64,000 bases of DNA, from positions 2,108,001 to 2,172,000 of the forward strand of contig JAUCEF010000014.1 in the NCBI GenBank assembly GCA_033558025.1. Direction: 5' to 3'. The DNA comes from Phytophthora sp. 'mugwort'. Taxonomy: Eukaryota > Oomycota > Peronosporomycetes > Peronosporales > Peronosporaceae. Below are positions 1 to 9,868 of this stretch, in pieces (within the stretch, counting starts at the first letter, position 1; the number at the start of each line of letters is the position of its first letter). The notes beneath the pieces were generated by a model that ran no database searches, had not been told where the DNA came from, and worked only from the letters and a program-made list of their open reading frames with translations. Made by a program: the position numbers and the translations under genes.

Positions 1-740
1 GTAGGCCGATCGGTGGACGTCGGAGCAGCCCGATCTGCCAACCCGCGGACCCCAGATCCGCACGATCGGGGTCCGACCGAGGTCAAACAGGGGTTAGATC
101 CGGTGTCACCGCTTGCTAGTCCTGATCTCTTGCATCCCCCTCGATCCGAGTTCCGAATATCCATCCGAACACCGATTGATAGGGTTATCACAGTATAACA
201 GATCTGTGTTGGGTGATAGCCCGACCCTGGTTTCCTTTCTCGTCGTCGAAGCATCCCCTTGTACCCCAGATTAAGTCGAACGTCGCCCCGCCTTTACCTC
301 GTATCTCGATCCGGCTCGATCGCCCCCTCTCTTCACAGCTGGGGCCGCCTTTCTCACCGATCTGGCCAGTCCTTTGGGATCTGATATTCTTGATTGACGC
401 TTCTCCACAGCAGTATCATCGTTGGTTGACGCTTCTCCATAGCAGTTTCGTCGCTCCAATGGGATGATGTGTGGTGACTTCTGAGTGAGATTCGCGTATC
501 GGCGCATCCACTTACTGCGCGTTGCAGGAACGGTATGTTACGGTACGCGCTTACAATACGGTAAGCGCAACTTAAAGAGGGGGGTGATGTAACGGACCAT
601 CCTGTTACATAACTAAATAGGTTATTACATATTACACAAGTAGGCAGACATCCTCCAGATTGGCTGATAAGTAGGGAGCCAGACCCATCACAGCCAATCA
701 GGAGTCGATCCACATGAGCAGAAGGTCGGGCCATTTTGCC
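1..740 (-). mobile_element. LTR retrotransposon fragment, probably Gypsy-like
   Basis: Positions 1-200 are rich in GATC, like the large Gypsy element at 16-25 kb. At about 577-600 a G-rich tract is followed by TGTAACGG, the same junction seen at 29655-29674 next to a clearer LTR. Minus-strand frames from about 507 leftward are basic and gag-like but short. Orientation is ambiguous: the G-rich tract could be a polypurine tract before a 3' LTR on the plus strand, or the leader after a 5' LTR on the minus strand. No pol domain is visible, so this is a truncated relic. The family assignment is inference. Confidence 0.4.
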
Positions 741-814
741 CCGGACTTAAAAAAAACAGTTGAATTTACGTGTTTATTAACACGCTTCCTACAGCTAATA
801 ATGTAAGCTAAATA

Positions 815-1794
815 ATGGTTGACCTCGTCCCGTTACACCAACTGGACCTTAGATATTCAGAATCCGTTCGTGAACGAACAGCCCGATACCATCGAGGAGG
901 TGCTGCTGCCTGCCCCATTCATACCAGAGGAGGGGGAGGTAATGAGATCTCCGGCGAGCGCTCCGGCTGCTGCAAGCATCGACTCGGCCATCGAAACTTG
1001 TGAAGGCGTGGAACATGCTGCGATTGAGCATGTAGTCCAACTTATTTAACCGAAGGATTGTATGGACATGGAACTGAGCAACTCCGATGACGACGTGCTC
1101 TCCTGCGGCTATCGACGGCTTCAGCCACATGAGATACGAATTCCGAGAAATGATCACACCGGAGAGGTCTTCGACGTGTACATGGCAGTCGACGCCGCCG
1201 CAGCTACCGGATCCGCCAGCATGCCGCCCAATCACCAAAGCGGGGTAATTGCTAGACCTGGTGAGGCCTACAACCCCACAATTGTTTGGGATATTTTGGT
1301 CGTCCTGGATCGGATATGAGAAGCATTACGAAGCATACCTCGTGCAATGGTGTCATAAGGAGAAACTACTCTGCACCGCGTGGGTGTGGGCGACTACTCT
1401 TATGAAGATGGCTTGTCAAAGGAGATGTTGCGTATTGACCTGTGGAAAGGCAAGTACCATCACCGCACCTACGCCGAGTTTGACAAGAAATTCCCGTAAA
1501 CATATACGGCATTTGCGGACAGCAAATGTTTCTTCGAGGCAATGAGGATTGCGTGTCTTGTCGTCGGTAATACCGATCTTGTGCCGCTATCTATCATCAA
1601 GGTGTTTGAAGAAAAAAAAAGGTAGTGGGACGGCAGCCGTGGGTGTGTCAAAGGAAGGAATGTCGAACGAAGACATCAAGTCCTTCCTGCACTTCTTACG
1701 GAGCGGCAGCCCCACTCGCCTGCAACGTGTTTGCAATGAACATGGCAGCAAGTCGATCATCGGGTTGGAGGCCCTTGATAATCACGATAGGTAG
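815..1794 (+). pseudogene. Broken coding remnant of unknown family
   Basis: Three plus-strand frames in succession (819-1049, 1062-1319 and about 1500-1794) read like one acidic, then mixed, protein broken by stops and frameshifts. Near 1515-1600 a stretch reads DSKCFFEAMRIA followed by a GN pair, which faintly recalls the catalytic Cys motif of OTU-like or other retroelement-associated cysteine proteases; that link is only a guess. An A-run at 1611-1620 marks one frameshift. I do not recognise the family. It lies next to LTR debris and is probably transposon-derived. Confidence 0.3.
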
Positions 1795-1859
1795 GGTGTT
1801 TATGTTGTGGGGACTTCAAGCAAGCGCAGAATCAAACATTGCTTCGTTTTAAATAAGGA

Positions 1860-2451
1860 TCGTACTGCAGTAAACGCAAGAGTCCAGGAATGTACATTTA
1901 CAAGAAATCTGTCGTACAGATTTTTGTCCTCGATTCCAACACGGCGGTCATATAATAACCTGTGCTATTTATAATATGAAATCTTGGAGGTCACATGAAG
2001 TCGAGCAGCTACCGTGGGCGGGATATACAATACAGCATTGAATGCAGCTGATTAATTTTGAAACTCGCATACACCATCTCAAGCAGCCCTAACTCATTTG
2101 CTCAACGCTAACTTGGCACACTAGATGTCCATTGCGCAGAAGTGCCAGCTAAGTCGGCCGAGTGTCCCTCCATGACCCAAACCGACCTCGCGGTCGGCCT
2201 CCACCTTCCAGCTGCATGCACGCAGCACTATCGCCGCATACAGCTCATATGGTTGTTTCATAAGATGAAGCGACACGAATCGATCGGCAAGAAAACGCCT
2301 ATGCAGTTGATTAGAGATCGGCTATGGAGTCGAGCGAAGCGATCTGACAGGAGGTGAAGGCGACTAACACAATACACTGCTTCCACCAGATGGCTGCCAT
2401 CGACGAGCGCTCTTTCAGCAGCTACGACGTGCACGATATCATATAAACGAT
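1860..2451. other. Intergenic, nothing recognised
   Basis: No coding region, RNA gene or repeat could be supported here. Short frames, such as the one at 2142-2357, have no family resemblance. Confidence 0.5.
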
Positions 2452-2495
2452 ATGTACTGTACGCGTCCGTACAGTAATACCGAGTGAGAGTTAAA
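2452..2495 (+). repeat. 44-bp direct repeat outside the pyruvate kinase inverted pair (left copy)
   Basis: This block matches 7903-7946 in the same orientation at 38 of 44 positions, sharing ACGCGTCC and TACAGTAATAC. The pyruvate kinase arms next to it are inverted relative to each other, so the flanks and arms disagree in orientation. Confidence 0.65.
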
Positions 2496-2598
2496 CTAGC
2501 AGAAAAAACTACAACTAAAAATTTTGGCATTGCAGTACTTTTCAGAAAATTGCACGCAGTTTGATCAAGCTTATGTTCTATTGAAATTCCGCTACTAC

Positions 2599-4110
2599 TT
2601 ACTCGACGTAGAGAACCTTCAGCATATTCGTTGAGCCAGACTTGGCCTCCTGGATACCATGCACGGCAACAACAGCGTCACCCTTCTTCAGCCAACCCAG
2701 CTCCTTGCCGGTCTCCGTGGCGCGGTACAGGATCGAGTCCGTGCCGATCATCGAACCCACACAGCGAGATACGACACCCTTCACGAAGCCCTCTGTCTGG
2801 CGAGCAGTCTGCTCCAGAGCAGTCAGCACTAGCACCGGCATCTGCGGGCGGTACTTAGCAACGAGGCGGGCAGTGTTGCCCGTCTCCGTCAGAACCACCA
2901 GCATCTTCGCGTTGATGTCAATGGCCGTCTTCACAGCTGACGAAGCAACGGCCTCAGCCGTCTGCATCGGGCCGTTCACCTCCAGCACGGCATTGCGCAG
3001 CGACTGGTACACGTCGTTGTAGTGGATGGCAGTCTCAGCCTGCAGGCACGTCGCAGCCATCACCTCCACAGCCTGCTTCGGGTAGTCGCCGTTGGCGCTC
3101 TCGCCCGAAAGCATCACAGCGTCCGTGCCGTCAAGCACAGCGTTGGCCACATCCGTGCACTCCGCGCGGGTCGGACGAGGGGCCTTGATCATCGACTCCA
3201 GCATCTGTGTGGCAGTCACCACGGGCTTACCAGCCAGGTTCGCCTTGCGGATCATCATCTTCTGCGCAAGGAACACCGTCTCAGGCGGGATCTCCATGCC
3301 CAGGTCACCACGGGCAACCATGATGCCGTCCGTCTTGGCCAGGATCTCGTCGAAGTTCTCCATACCCTCGTGCGACTCGATCTTCGAGATGATCTTGATG
3401 CCGCGGCCACGGGGACCAAGCACCTTACGGATGTTGTCAAGGTCCTGGCCTGTGCGCACGAACGACGCAGAAATGTAGTCGATGCCGTGCACCAGACCGA
3501 AGTTCACCAGGTCGTCCACGTCCTTCTCCGTCAGAGTCGGCAGTAGCACCTTGCATCCGGGAAGGTTCATATTCTTCCGCTCGCCCAGAACGGCCGTGTT
3601 GTTGGCGCGAGCGATGATACCGTCCGCGTTCACCTTGGTCACCGTCAGCACCAGCGAGCCATCGGCCACCAGCACAGCCCCACCGACCTTCACGGACTGC
3701 GGCAGCTGCGGGTACGAGCACGCGATCTTGGTCTCGTCGCCGAGGAACTCGTAGTCCGTCGTCAGCTCGATGAGCGAATCCTTCTGGATCGTCACCTTGT
3801 CGTGGTTCTTGAGGAAACCCGTACGGATTTCGGGACCCTTAGTGTCCAGCATGATGGCCACGTTCTTGTTGGGACGCTTGGCCAGCGCGGCGCGCAGACG
3901 GTTCAGACAGGCCAGGTGGCTCGCGTGGTCGCCGTGCGAGAAGTTGAAGCGGGCCACGTTCATGCCGGCATCGATCAGCTCCAGCAGACCCTCCTCAGAC
4001 CAGCAGGCAGGGCCAAGCGTGCAGAAGATCTTGGTCTTGCGCTGCACGCCCTCGACGTTGGCCTTGATGCAGTTGGCGTTCTGCAAGTTCAGTGAAAGAG
4101 CGGCAGACAT
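2599..4110 (-). CDS. PYK: Pyruvate kinase, copy 1
   Basis: Catalyses the last step of glycolysis in the cytosol, phosphoenolpyruvate plus ADP to pyruvate plus ATP. The 503-residue protein has the full set of family motifs: RFNFSHG near residues 54-60, TKGPEIRTGF at 90-99, the catalytic lysine in ISKIE at about 243, MVARGDLGMEIP at 264-275, TRAEC at 314-318 and SGESA near 335. Length is normal and the frame has no intron. It differs from copy 2 at one visible residue near the C-terminus (Tyr instead of Phe in VLYVE). The start chosen lies 49 bp downstream of an oomycete initiator on the minus strand. It is divergently arranged with copy 2 across a 2-kb spacer. Confidence 0.96.
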   Translation of the reverse strand: MSAALSLNLQNANCIKANVEGVQRKTKIFCTLGPACWSEEGLLELIDAGMNVARFNFSHGDHASHLACLNRLRAALAKRPNKNVAIMLDTKGPEIRTGFLKNHDKVTIQKDSLIELTTDYEFLGDETKIACSYPQLPQSVKVGGAVLVADGSLVLTVTKVNADGIIARANNTAVLGERKNMNLPGCKVLLPTLTEKDVDDLVNFGLVHGIDYISASFVRTGQDLDNIRKVLGPRGRGIKIISKIESHEGMENFDEILAKTDGIMVARGDLGMEIPPETVFLAQKMMIRKANLAGKPVVTATQMLESMIKAPRPTRAECTDVANAVLDGTDAVMLSGESANGDYPKQAVEVMAATCLQAETAIHYNDVYQSLRNAVLEVNGPMQTAEAVASSAVKTAIDINAKMLVVLTETGNTARLVAKYRPQMPVLVLTALEQTARQTEGFVKGVVSRCVGSMIGTDSILYRATETGKELGWLKKGDAVVAVHGIQEAKSGSTNMLKVLYVE

Positions 4111-4158
4111 GATGGTCTAAGAAGTTGGAGAAGTAGAAGTCACTTGAGTGGTTCTCGT

Positions 4159-4173
4159 TCAAATGAAGAATGA
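4159..4173 (-). promoter_or_regulatory. Oomycete Inr/FPR-type core promoter of pyruvate kinase copy 1
   Basis: On the minus strand the sequence reads TCATTCTTCATTTGA, close to the known oomycete core promoter (initiator TCATTY followed by the flanking CAWTTT). Transcription should begin here, about 50-60 bases upstream of the ATG. Confidence 0.7.
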
Positions 4174-4178
4174 CAGCT

Positions 4179-6193
4179 TGTGGATTGCGCGAACTTGGCT
4201 CAGGTCAGCTACTGCGTTCATGACGTGTATCATTTACTAATCGATACCGCATCGGGATCGCGACCTGCAGGCCAGTTAGCAAGCAAAGGCATCTTTGCGC
4301 AGCCGTTGTGTCCCATTCATTTGGCCCCCGCGTTTCTACAACTGTAAAACGTTTAACACTGCGTGGCTTTGCATAGCTGCAGCAGTCTAAAATCGCAGCC
4401 AGACTGCCGTTGTGGAGCACAGGATGATAATGTGGAAGGCGCGCGGAGGTGAGGCTGGCTGACAAGGGCAAACGGCGTGTTCTAACTGTGGAGCGATTTT
4501 TGACTGATATGTGTACAGTAGCGAGTACTTTTCGTAAAAGTTGGGGTGAAAAAAAAAAGAACAATTACAAAAAGTAATAATGTTGGTTTTCTGATCCCGT
4601 ACTTACTTTAGTGAACTTAAAAGTACGAGTTTCTACATGTACTTGGCTTCCAAACGAGCCATCAAGTTCGTAGTTCAATTACCGTCTTCATTCGGGTAGT
4701 ACTTTTACAAGCTCAAAAATTCTGAAATCTCGGGGACTTTGTATCTAGGACGGCACACACGTGGCGTTTGTTTCCGATCGCTCTGTCTCGCTTATTAAGA
4801 TTTAGGAGACGCGTCTGACTTGGTGTTGGGTTGCCCATGCCGAGTGAAGCGCAACGTTAGCGATTATTTAGACAGAATTGCATGTGGAGTAGGGACAACG
4901 TAGGTGTAGGGTTATTGGACATTAAATTCATTGTACGTAAAATTTTGTACTCAATTTGGATTTCACAAGGAGGGCAGATGTTCCTCATTTTGATGGAGCT
5001 CAATGGAAGGGCCGCGGCACCTCGTTTTGTATGGAGCTACATGCCTGGCTACGGTACGAGGCGAGGAGAAGCGGCACTTCAAACAGAGTCTAGGTCGCCA
5101 ATAGACAACTCTTGGTACATCAATACACACCAATAGAGCAGCTGTAGACACGAATCGACAACACTGTACACGAAGTGGGTAGATAGTACACAGGTATGCA
5201 GATTACTGGCGGTTAGCACGCACTTCCTTTTTGGCCACCGTATGGAGAGACCCGCCACGTTTTCTCAGGTTTAGTCAGGTTTACTCGTGCGAGTTATTGT
5301 AAACCCTGGCCGGAGTCAGGTTAACTCGCGCGAGTTATTGTGAACTCTGGCCTGGAGTCAGGCTAACTCGCGCCCGTGTCGATCCAGCAGAGGTTAAACA
5401 CATGGGCATCAGGAAGTTTTAACGCTGGATCAGCTTCCAAGCAGCGCGTTCTGCTGTACCAGCAAGTTGTCAGTGCTGCCAATAAAGCGAAAAAAAAAAA
5501 CGGGCTAAACTAGTCCAGCATCGTTAGAGCAATATCTTTAAATCCTTCACCTTAAACGCGGCTTCACCTCTGTGTATACGTATATGTACATGTAATGGTT
5601 TGGTAATGGAGGGTGTATAAGCTGCGGCTTGATCTAGTGCGTGTTACGACTTAGCTCTCGTTGCTCTCCAATTCGCGCGCTGCAACCGTGGTTGCTGGCG
5701 TACAAATCGCGGTTGCTCCGCGCTGGATTGTTTCTGCTGTGTCTACTGAAGGCCGATCGATGTATGTGTATGTGTCTATCGGTGCCCAAATCGTTGTCTA
5801 TTGCTGTACTCAAACATCGCAACATAGGCTGTCTGCCTGTAGCTGACTGACTGTGTGCACAATCTGGCCCTGGCTTAACACAGCGTGTTGTGTTATGTTG
5901 CGGACCTGGTATTAGAAACGTCGACAAGCGAGGAGGTCATGGATGGGACACGCCTGCTGGCATTATCATCGAGATGGCTCGCGAATGAGCAAGCGATTGG
6001 TAGTAGCCTCGCCACGTACTTGGATTCCAAGTTGGAACGCGTGCGACTGTAAAGACGTGCGCGCCACTTTGGTGCTTGGAGCGCGAGTGTCGCTTGCTTG
6101 CCTACCTGCTGTGTTCCAACCACCTGGAGATTCGTTAGCCTCCGCCGGATTCAGCCATGCCGGCTCTGCCTTGTTTGGCGCTTCACTTTCGAG
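4179..6193. other. Spacer between the inverted pyruvate kinase genes
   Basis: No supported gene. It includes a short tandem repeat at 5274-5376, A-runs near 4548-4558 and 5490-5499, and otherwise unremarkable sequence. It would act as the loop of the inverted repeat and holds the upstream regions of both divergent genes. Confidence 0.6.
5274..5376. repeat. Tandem repeat, about 41-42 bp, roughly 2.5 copies
   Basis: Units begin GTCAGGTTTACTCGTGCGAG, GTCAGGTTAACTCGCGCGAG and GTCAGGCTAACTCGCGC. Each full unit contains a near-palindromic ACTCGCGCGAGT core followed by TTATTGTRAAC. It sits in the inter-pyruvate kinase spacer. Confidence 0.8.
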
Positions 6194-6198
6194 AGCTG

Positions 6199-6213
6199 TC
6201 ATTCTTCATTTGA
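6199..6213 (+). promoter_or_regulatory. Oomycete Inr/FPR-type core promoter of pyruvate kinase copy 2
   Basis: TCATTCTTCATTTGA, identical to the element in the other arm, 49 bp upstream of the ATG at 6262. It matches the known oomycete initiator plus flanking promoter region pattern. Confidence 0.7.
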
Positions 6214-6261
6214 ACGAGAACCACTCAAGTGACTTCTACTTCTCCAACTTCTTAGACCATC

Positions 6262-7773
6262 ATGTCTGCCGCTCTTTCACTGAACTTGCAGAACGCCAAC
6301 TGCATCAAGGCCAACGTCGAGGGCGTGCAGCGCAAGACCAAGATCTTCTGCACGCTTGGCCCTGCCTGCTGGTCTGAGGAGGGTCTGCTGGAGCTGATCG
6401 ATGCCGGCATGAACGTGGCCCGCTTCAACTTCTCGCACGGCGACCACGCGAGCCACCTGGCCTGTCTGAACCGTCTGCGCGCCGCGCTGGCCAAGCGTCC
6501 CAACAAGAACGTGGCCATCATGCTGGACACTAAGGGTCCCGAAATCCGTACGGGTTTCCTCAAGAACCACGACAAGGTGACGATCCAGAAGGATTCGCTC
6601 ATCGAGCTGACGACGGACTACGAGTTCCTCGGCGACGAGACCAAGATCGCGTGCTCGTACCCGCAGCTGCCGCAGTCCGTGAAGGTCGGTGGGGCTGTGC
6701 TGGTGGCCGATGGCTCGCTGGTGCTGACGGTGACCAAGGTGAACGCGGACGGTATCATCGCTCGCGCCAACAACACGGCCGTTCTGGGCGAGCGGAAGAA
6801 TATGAACCTTCCCGGATGCAAGGTGCTACTGCCGACTCTGACGGAGAAGGACGTGGACGACCTGGTGAACTTCGGTCTGGTGCACGGCATCGACTACATT
6901 TCTGCGTCGTTCGTGCGCACAGGCCAGGACCTTGACAACATCCGTAAGGTGCTTGGTCCCCGTGGCCGCGGCATCAAGATCATCTCGAAGATCGAGTCGC
7001 ACGAGGGTATGGAGAACTTCGACGAGATCCTGGCCAAGACGGACGGCATCATGGTTGCCCGTGGTGACCTGGGCATGGAGATCCCGCCTGAGACGGTGTT
7101 CCTTGCGCAGAAGATGATGATCCGCAAGGCGAACCTGGCTGGTAAGCCCGTGGTGACTGCCACACAGATGCTGGAGTCGATGATCAAGGCCCCTCGTCCG
7201 ACCCGCGCGGAGTGCACGGATGTGGCCAACGCTGTGCTTGACGGCACGGACGCTGTGATGCTTTCGGGCGAGAGCGCCAACGGCGACTACCCGAAGCAGG
7301 CTGTGGAGGTGATGGCTGCGACGTGCCTGCAGGCTGAGACTGCCATCCACTACAACGACGTGTACCAGTCGCTGCGCAATGCCGTGCTGGAGGTGAACGG
7401 CCCGATGCAGACGGCTGAGGCCGTTGCTTCGTCAGCTGTGAAGACGGCCATTGACATCAACGCGAAGATGCTGGTGGTTCTGACGGAGACGGGCAACACT
7501 GCCCGCCTCGTTGCTAAGTACCGCCCGCAGATGCCGGTGCTAGTGCTGACTGCTCTGGAGCAGACTGCTCGCCAGACAGAGGGCTTCGTGAAGGGTGTCG
7601 TATCTCGCTGTGTGGGTTCGATGATCGGCACGGACTCGATCCTGTACCGCGCCACGGAGACCGGCAAGGAGCTGGGTTGGCTGAAGAAGGGTGACGCTGT
7701 TGTTGCCGTGCATGGTATCCAGGAGGCCAAGTCTGGCTCAACGAATATGCTGAAGGTTCTTTTCGTCGAGTAA
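6262..7773 (+). CDS. PYK: Pyruvate kinase, copy 2
   Basis: A 503-residue glycolytic pyruvate kinase with the same motifs as copy 1, including the catalytic lysine in ISKIE and the MVARGDLGMEIP metal/PEP site. Copies 1 and 2 are almost the same at the nucleotide level (visible differences: CTCTAC versus CTTTTC near the stop and one base in the 3' flank), whereas the third gene at 40440 is clearly diverged. This suggests a recent duplication or ongoing gene conversion between the arms. No intron is present and the frame is intact, so both copies are probably functional. Confidence 0.96.
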   Translation: MSAALSLNLQNANCIKANVEGVQRKTKIFCTLGPACWSEEGLLELIDAGMNVARFNFSHGDHASHLACLNRLRAALAKRPNKNVAIMLDTKGPEIRTGFLKNHDKVTIQKDSLIELTTDYEFLGDETKIACSYPQLPQSVKVGGAVLVADGSLVLTVTKVNADGIIARANNTAVLGERKNMNLPGCKVLLPTLTEKDVDDLVNFGLVHGIDYISASFVRTGQDLDNIRKVLGPRGRGIKIISKIESHEGMENFDEILAKTDGIMVARGDLGMEIPPETVFLAQKMMIRKANLAGKPVVTATQMLESMIKAPRPTRAECTDVANAVLDGTDAVMLSGESANGDYPKQAVEVMAATCLQAETAIHYNDVYQSLRNAVLEVNGPMQTAEAVASSAVKTAIDINAKMLVVLTETGNTARLVAKYRPQMPVLVLTALEQTARQTEGFVKGVVSRCVGSMIGTDSILYRATETGKELGWLKKGDAVVAVHGIQEAKSGSTNMLKVLFVE

Positions 7774-7902
7774 GTAGTAGCGGAATTTCAATAGAACATA
7801 AGCTTGATCAAACTGTGTGCAATTTTCTGAAAAGTACTGCAATGCCAAAAATTTTAGTTGTAGTATACTTCGAAGTATTTGTTTTTGCTGCACGACATGT
7901 AC

Positions 7903-7946
7903 ATGTATTGCACGCGTCCCTACAGTAATACTGGGCGAGAGTTAAA
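7903..7946 (+). repeat. 44-bp direct repeat outside the pyruvate kinase inverted pair (right copy)
   Basis: Direct-orientation partner of 2452-2495, with six mismatches over 44 bases. Confidence 0.65.
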
Positions 7947-8214
7947 TATCGTATTTATTCGATTAAATGAGACTGAAAATATTGGTCGAAACCCAAATCA
8001 AAAACAAAACCTCATTAGGTTTTTTCGTGAAGTAACGCTTTTCCGCCAGTGTCACCCGTCCTGCACATCAAAACGTGTGAGCCTCAAATCATAGCACTTA
8101 TTAAAGGGTTTACGTGTGTTAGAAGGGGGGTCACTTGGGCGCTTGATGTCTCACTTGAGCCGTGTGTATCAGTCGATCCGACAAATACGGTACTACAGTT
8201 CCCCCCAGTCCCTG
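7947..8214. other. Intergenic, nothing recognised
   Basis: AT-rich sequence between the pyruvate kinase arm and the duplicated protease segment. The homology to the downstream flank of the intact protease gene begins near 8215. Confidence 0.5.
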
Positions 8215-8370
8215 ATCACGACACAAAGGGAGCAAATTTACTTCCGGACACAGCACGCCCATGTACCCACACTCGTCGTCTCTTGCCGCTTATGTGTGGA
8301 ATCCGCACTATATCTGGCCTTTAGCAGGGCTTGTAGTTCAAGTTCAGGCAAAACTGGGGTCGTTTTCGCC

Positions 8371-9502
8371 TTAGGCGGCGAGCGCGAAGCCGACGCGGGG
8401 CTTGCGGGAGTCGGTGCCCCAGTCAAAGACGGTGTAGTGCTTGCGCATGAAGACATCGCCCAGGATCCGCGGGGGACGGAATGTCAATGTCCATAAAGGC
8501 GAACAGACAGGTCGGCCAGTACTTAAGAGTGTACTCATCCTTCGTCAGCGAGTACGAATTGCCGTTGAGCACAAACGAGATGTCTGGCGCCGCAGCGGAG
8601 GAGCTGATGAGGTACTCGCCCATGATAACTTGTGCGCACCCACTAGCGCCAGCTTGGCCACCTGGTCTTTGGGTCCGGCAATCAGCGACGTGCCAGAGTC
8701 GACAACGGCCTTGCTCATGTCCGTCAGTTTCTCTCCGTTAGTCTCAATCGCATCAAGCTTGACTGACCAGTAGGTCGTGCTCGTAATGTCCACGTACTCG
8801 AGCTCGCCCTTGTAGTGGTCCTTGACCACGCCTCCGAACGTGAGCTCGCCGTCCTTGTGGTCACTTAGGTGGAAAGCAAAGACTGGCTCCCTGCTCGATC
8901 ATGCGGTGGAACGGGGTCTTGAGGTGGTCGACACTAATAGTGTCGAAGGCCAAGCCGAAGAAACCGTCGAACTTGCCCAGGTAGTACGCTGGGCCTAGGC
9001 TCTTGGTCACGTTCACCTCGGCAAAGAACTGGTCGGGCATCGTGAGGCCACCGAGCTGCAGCGTGTCCTGCGACAGGAAACCAGACACGTAAAAGACGTC
9101 AAAGGCCGTGCCGTTGGCCTTGTACGAGCTGCTCTTGTCGTGGTCGTACACGCTGTGTGAGCCAAACTCCCTTGTTGGGCACGCACAAATTGCTCGTACC
9201 TGTGTCGAAGATGACCGTGAAGGGCTGGGGAGGCGTACCGATGAGATAGAGCCATAATACTGCGCATTCTGGAAGCCACGGATGACGACGTTGGCTGAGT
9301 CTTCGAAGGTGGAGGTGGCTGTGGGCAAGTCTGCGTCCGGATTCCAGACAGTAGGTAGCTGTTCGGCGTGCACGTCGTGCAGCAGAGAGGACACGATCTC
9401 GTCGTCGCTGCGCTTGACTATGGGCACACGCAGCATGGCGGCGTCGAGGGCGCTGGGCGCCAGCAGCAGCAACGCCGAGCAGAGGAGGGAGCAGCGCAGC
9501 AT
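8371..9502 (-). pseudogene. Pepsin-type aspartic protease pseudogene
   Basis: A broken copy of the intact gene at 49680-50849, extending into its 3' flank (8215-8370 matches 49495-49679). A one-base loss near 9243 and a one-base gain near 9171 put the first catalytic DTGSS segment out of frame. About four residues are missing near the flap region (YGSGPVSGF reduced to YVSGF). A frameshift near 8880 ends the first frame, and another after the second catalytic motif breaks the C-terminal part. The second motif, DSGTS, survives in a separate frame. The signal peptide is still readable. It is part of the same left-side duplication as the pyruvate kinase pair. Confidence 0.88.
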
Positions 9503-9610
9503 CAAGGACGGTGGGAATGGGCCAAGAGAAGATCAGCGAATGCTGAATTCGACGCGATCATCAGATGATCATTATGTCAGAATTGATATATGGATGAATA
9601 TGACGACTTG

Positions 9611-9864
9611 TCCGACCATACTTATCTTTTGTATAGGGCATGAGGCTTAATAACGACCAATGAACAATTTTATAATTTGACCCAATCAAAAACATTCTAT
9701 CAATTAATATCATCCAATCAGAATTTGGCAGATTTGATATGTCCTCTAAGCCAGCCATTCCGACGTATCGGGTCGGAGGGACACGAAAAATATGTGTGTC
9801 TTCATACATTGTGCAGTGACGAGCATATCATTTGCATATTTGCATTCTATCCGACCCCTCCGAC
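9611..9864 (+). promoter_or_regulatory. TCCGAC motif cluster upstream of Crypton copy 1
   Basis: Five copies of TCCGAC or its complement occur at 9611, 9759, 9772 (reverse), 9850 and 9859. Those at 9759 and 9772 form an inverted pair. The same arrangement precedes copy 2. A role as recombinase or regulator binding sites is inference. Confidence 0.5.
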
Positions 9865-9868
9865 CAGG

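Larger units (their letters stand above)
2509..4178. repeat. Inverted repeat, left arm (pyruvate kinase unit)
   Basis: Reverse-complement partner of 6194-7863. Both arms are exactly 1,670 bp and contain the coding region, about 85 bp upstream and about 90 bp downstream. By eye I found only a handful of substitutions and no indel. The arms end abruptly at AGCTGTCA on the inside and TTTTAGTTGTAG on the outside. Confidence 0.85.
6194..7863. repeat. Inverted repeat, right arm (pyruvate kinase unit)
   Basis: Partner of 2509-4178. Same length, opposite orientation, near identical. Confidence 0.85.

Noticed and set aside
2631..4120. Several long plus-strand frames opposite pyruvate kinase copy 1 (and their mirror images at copies 2 and 3, up to 363 codons)
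   Set aside because: They are antisense shadows of a high-GC gene; none resembles a known protein, and they recur only because the gene is duplicated.
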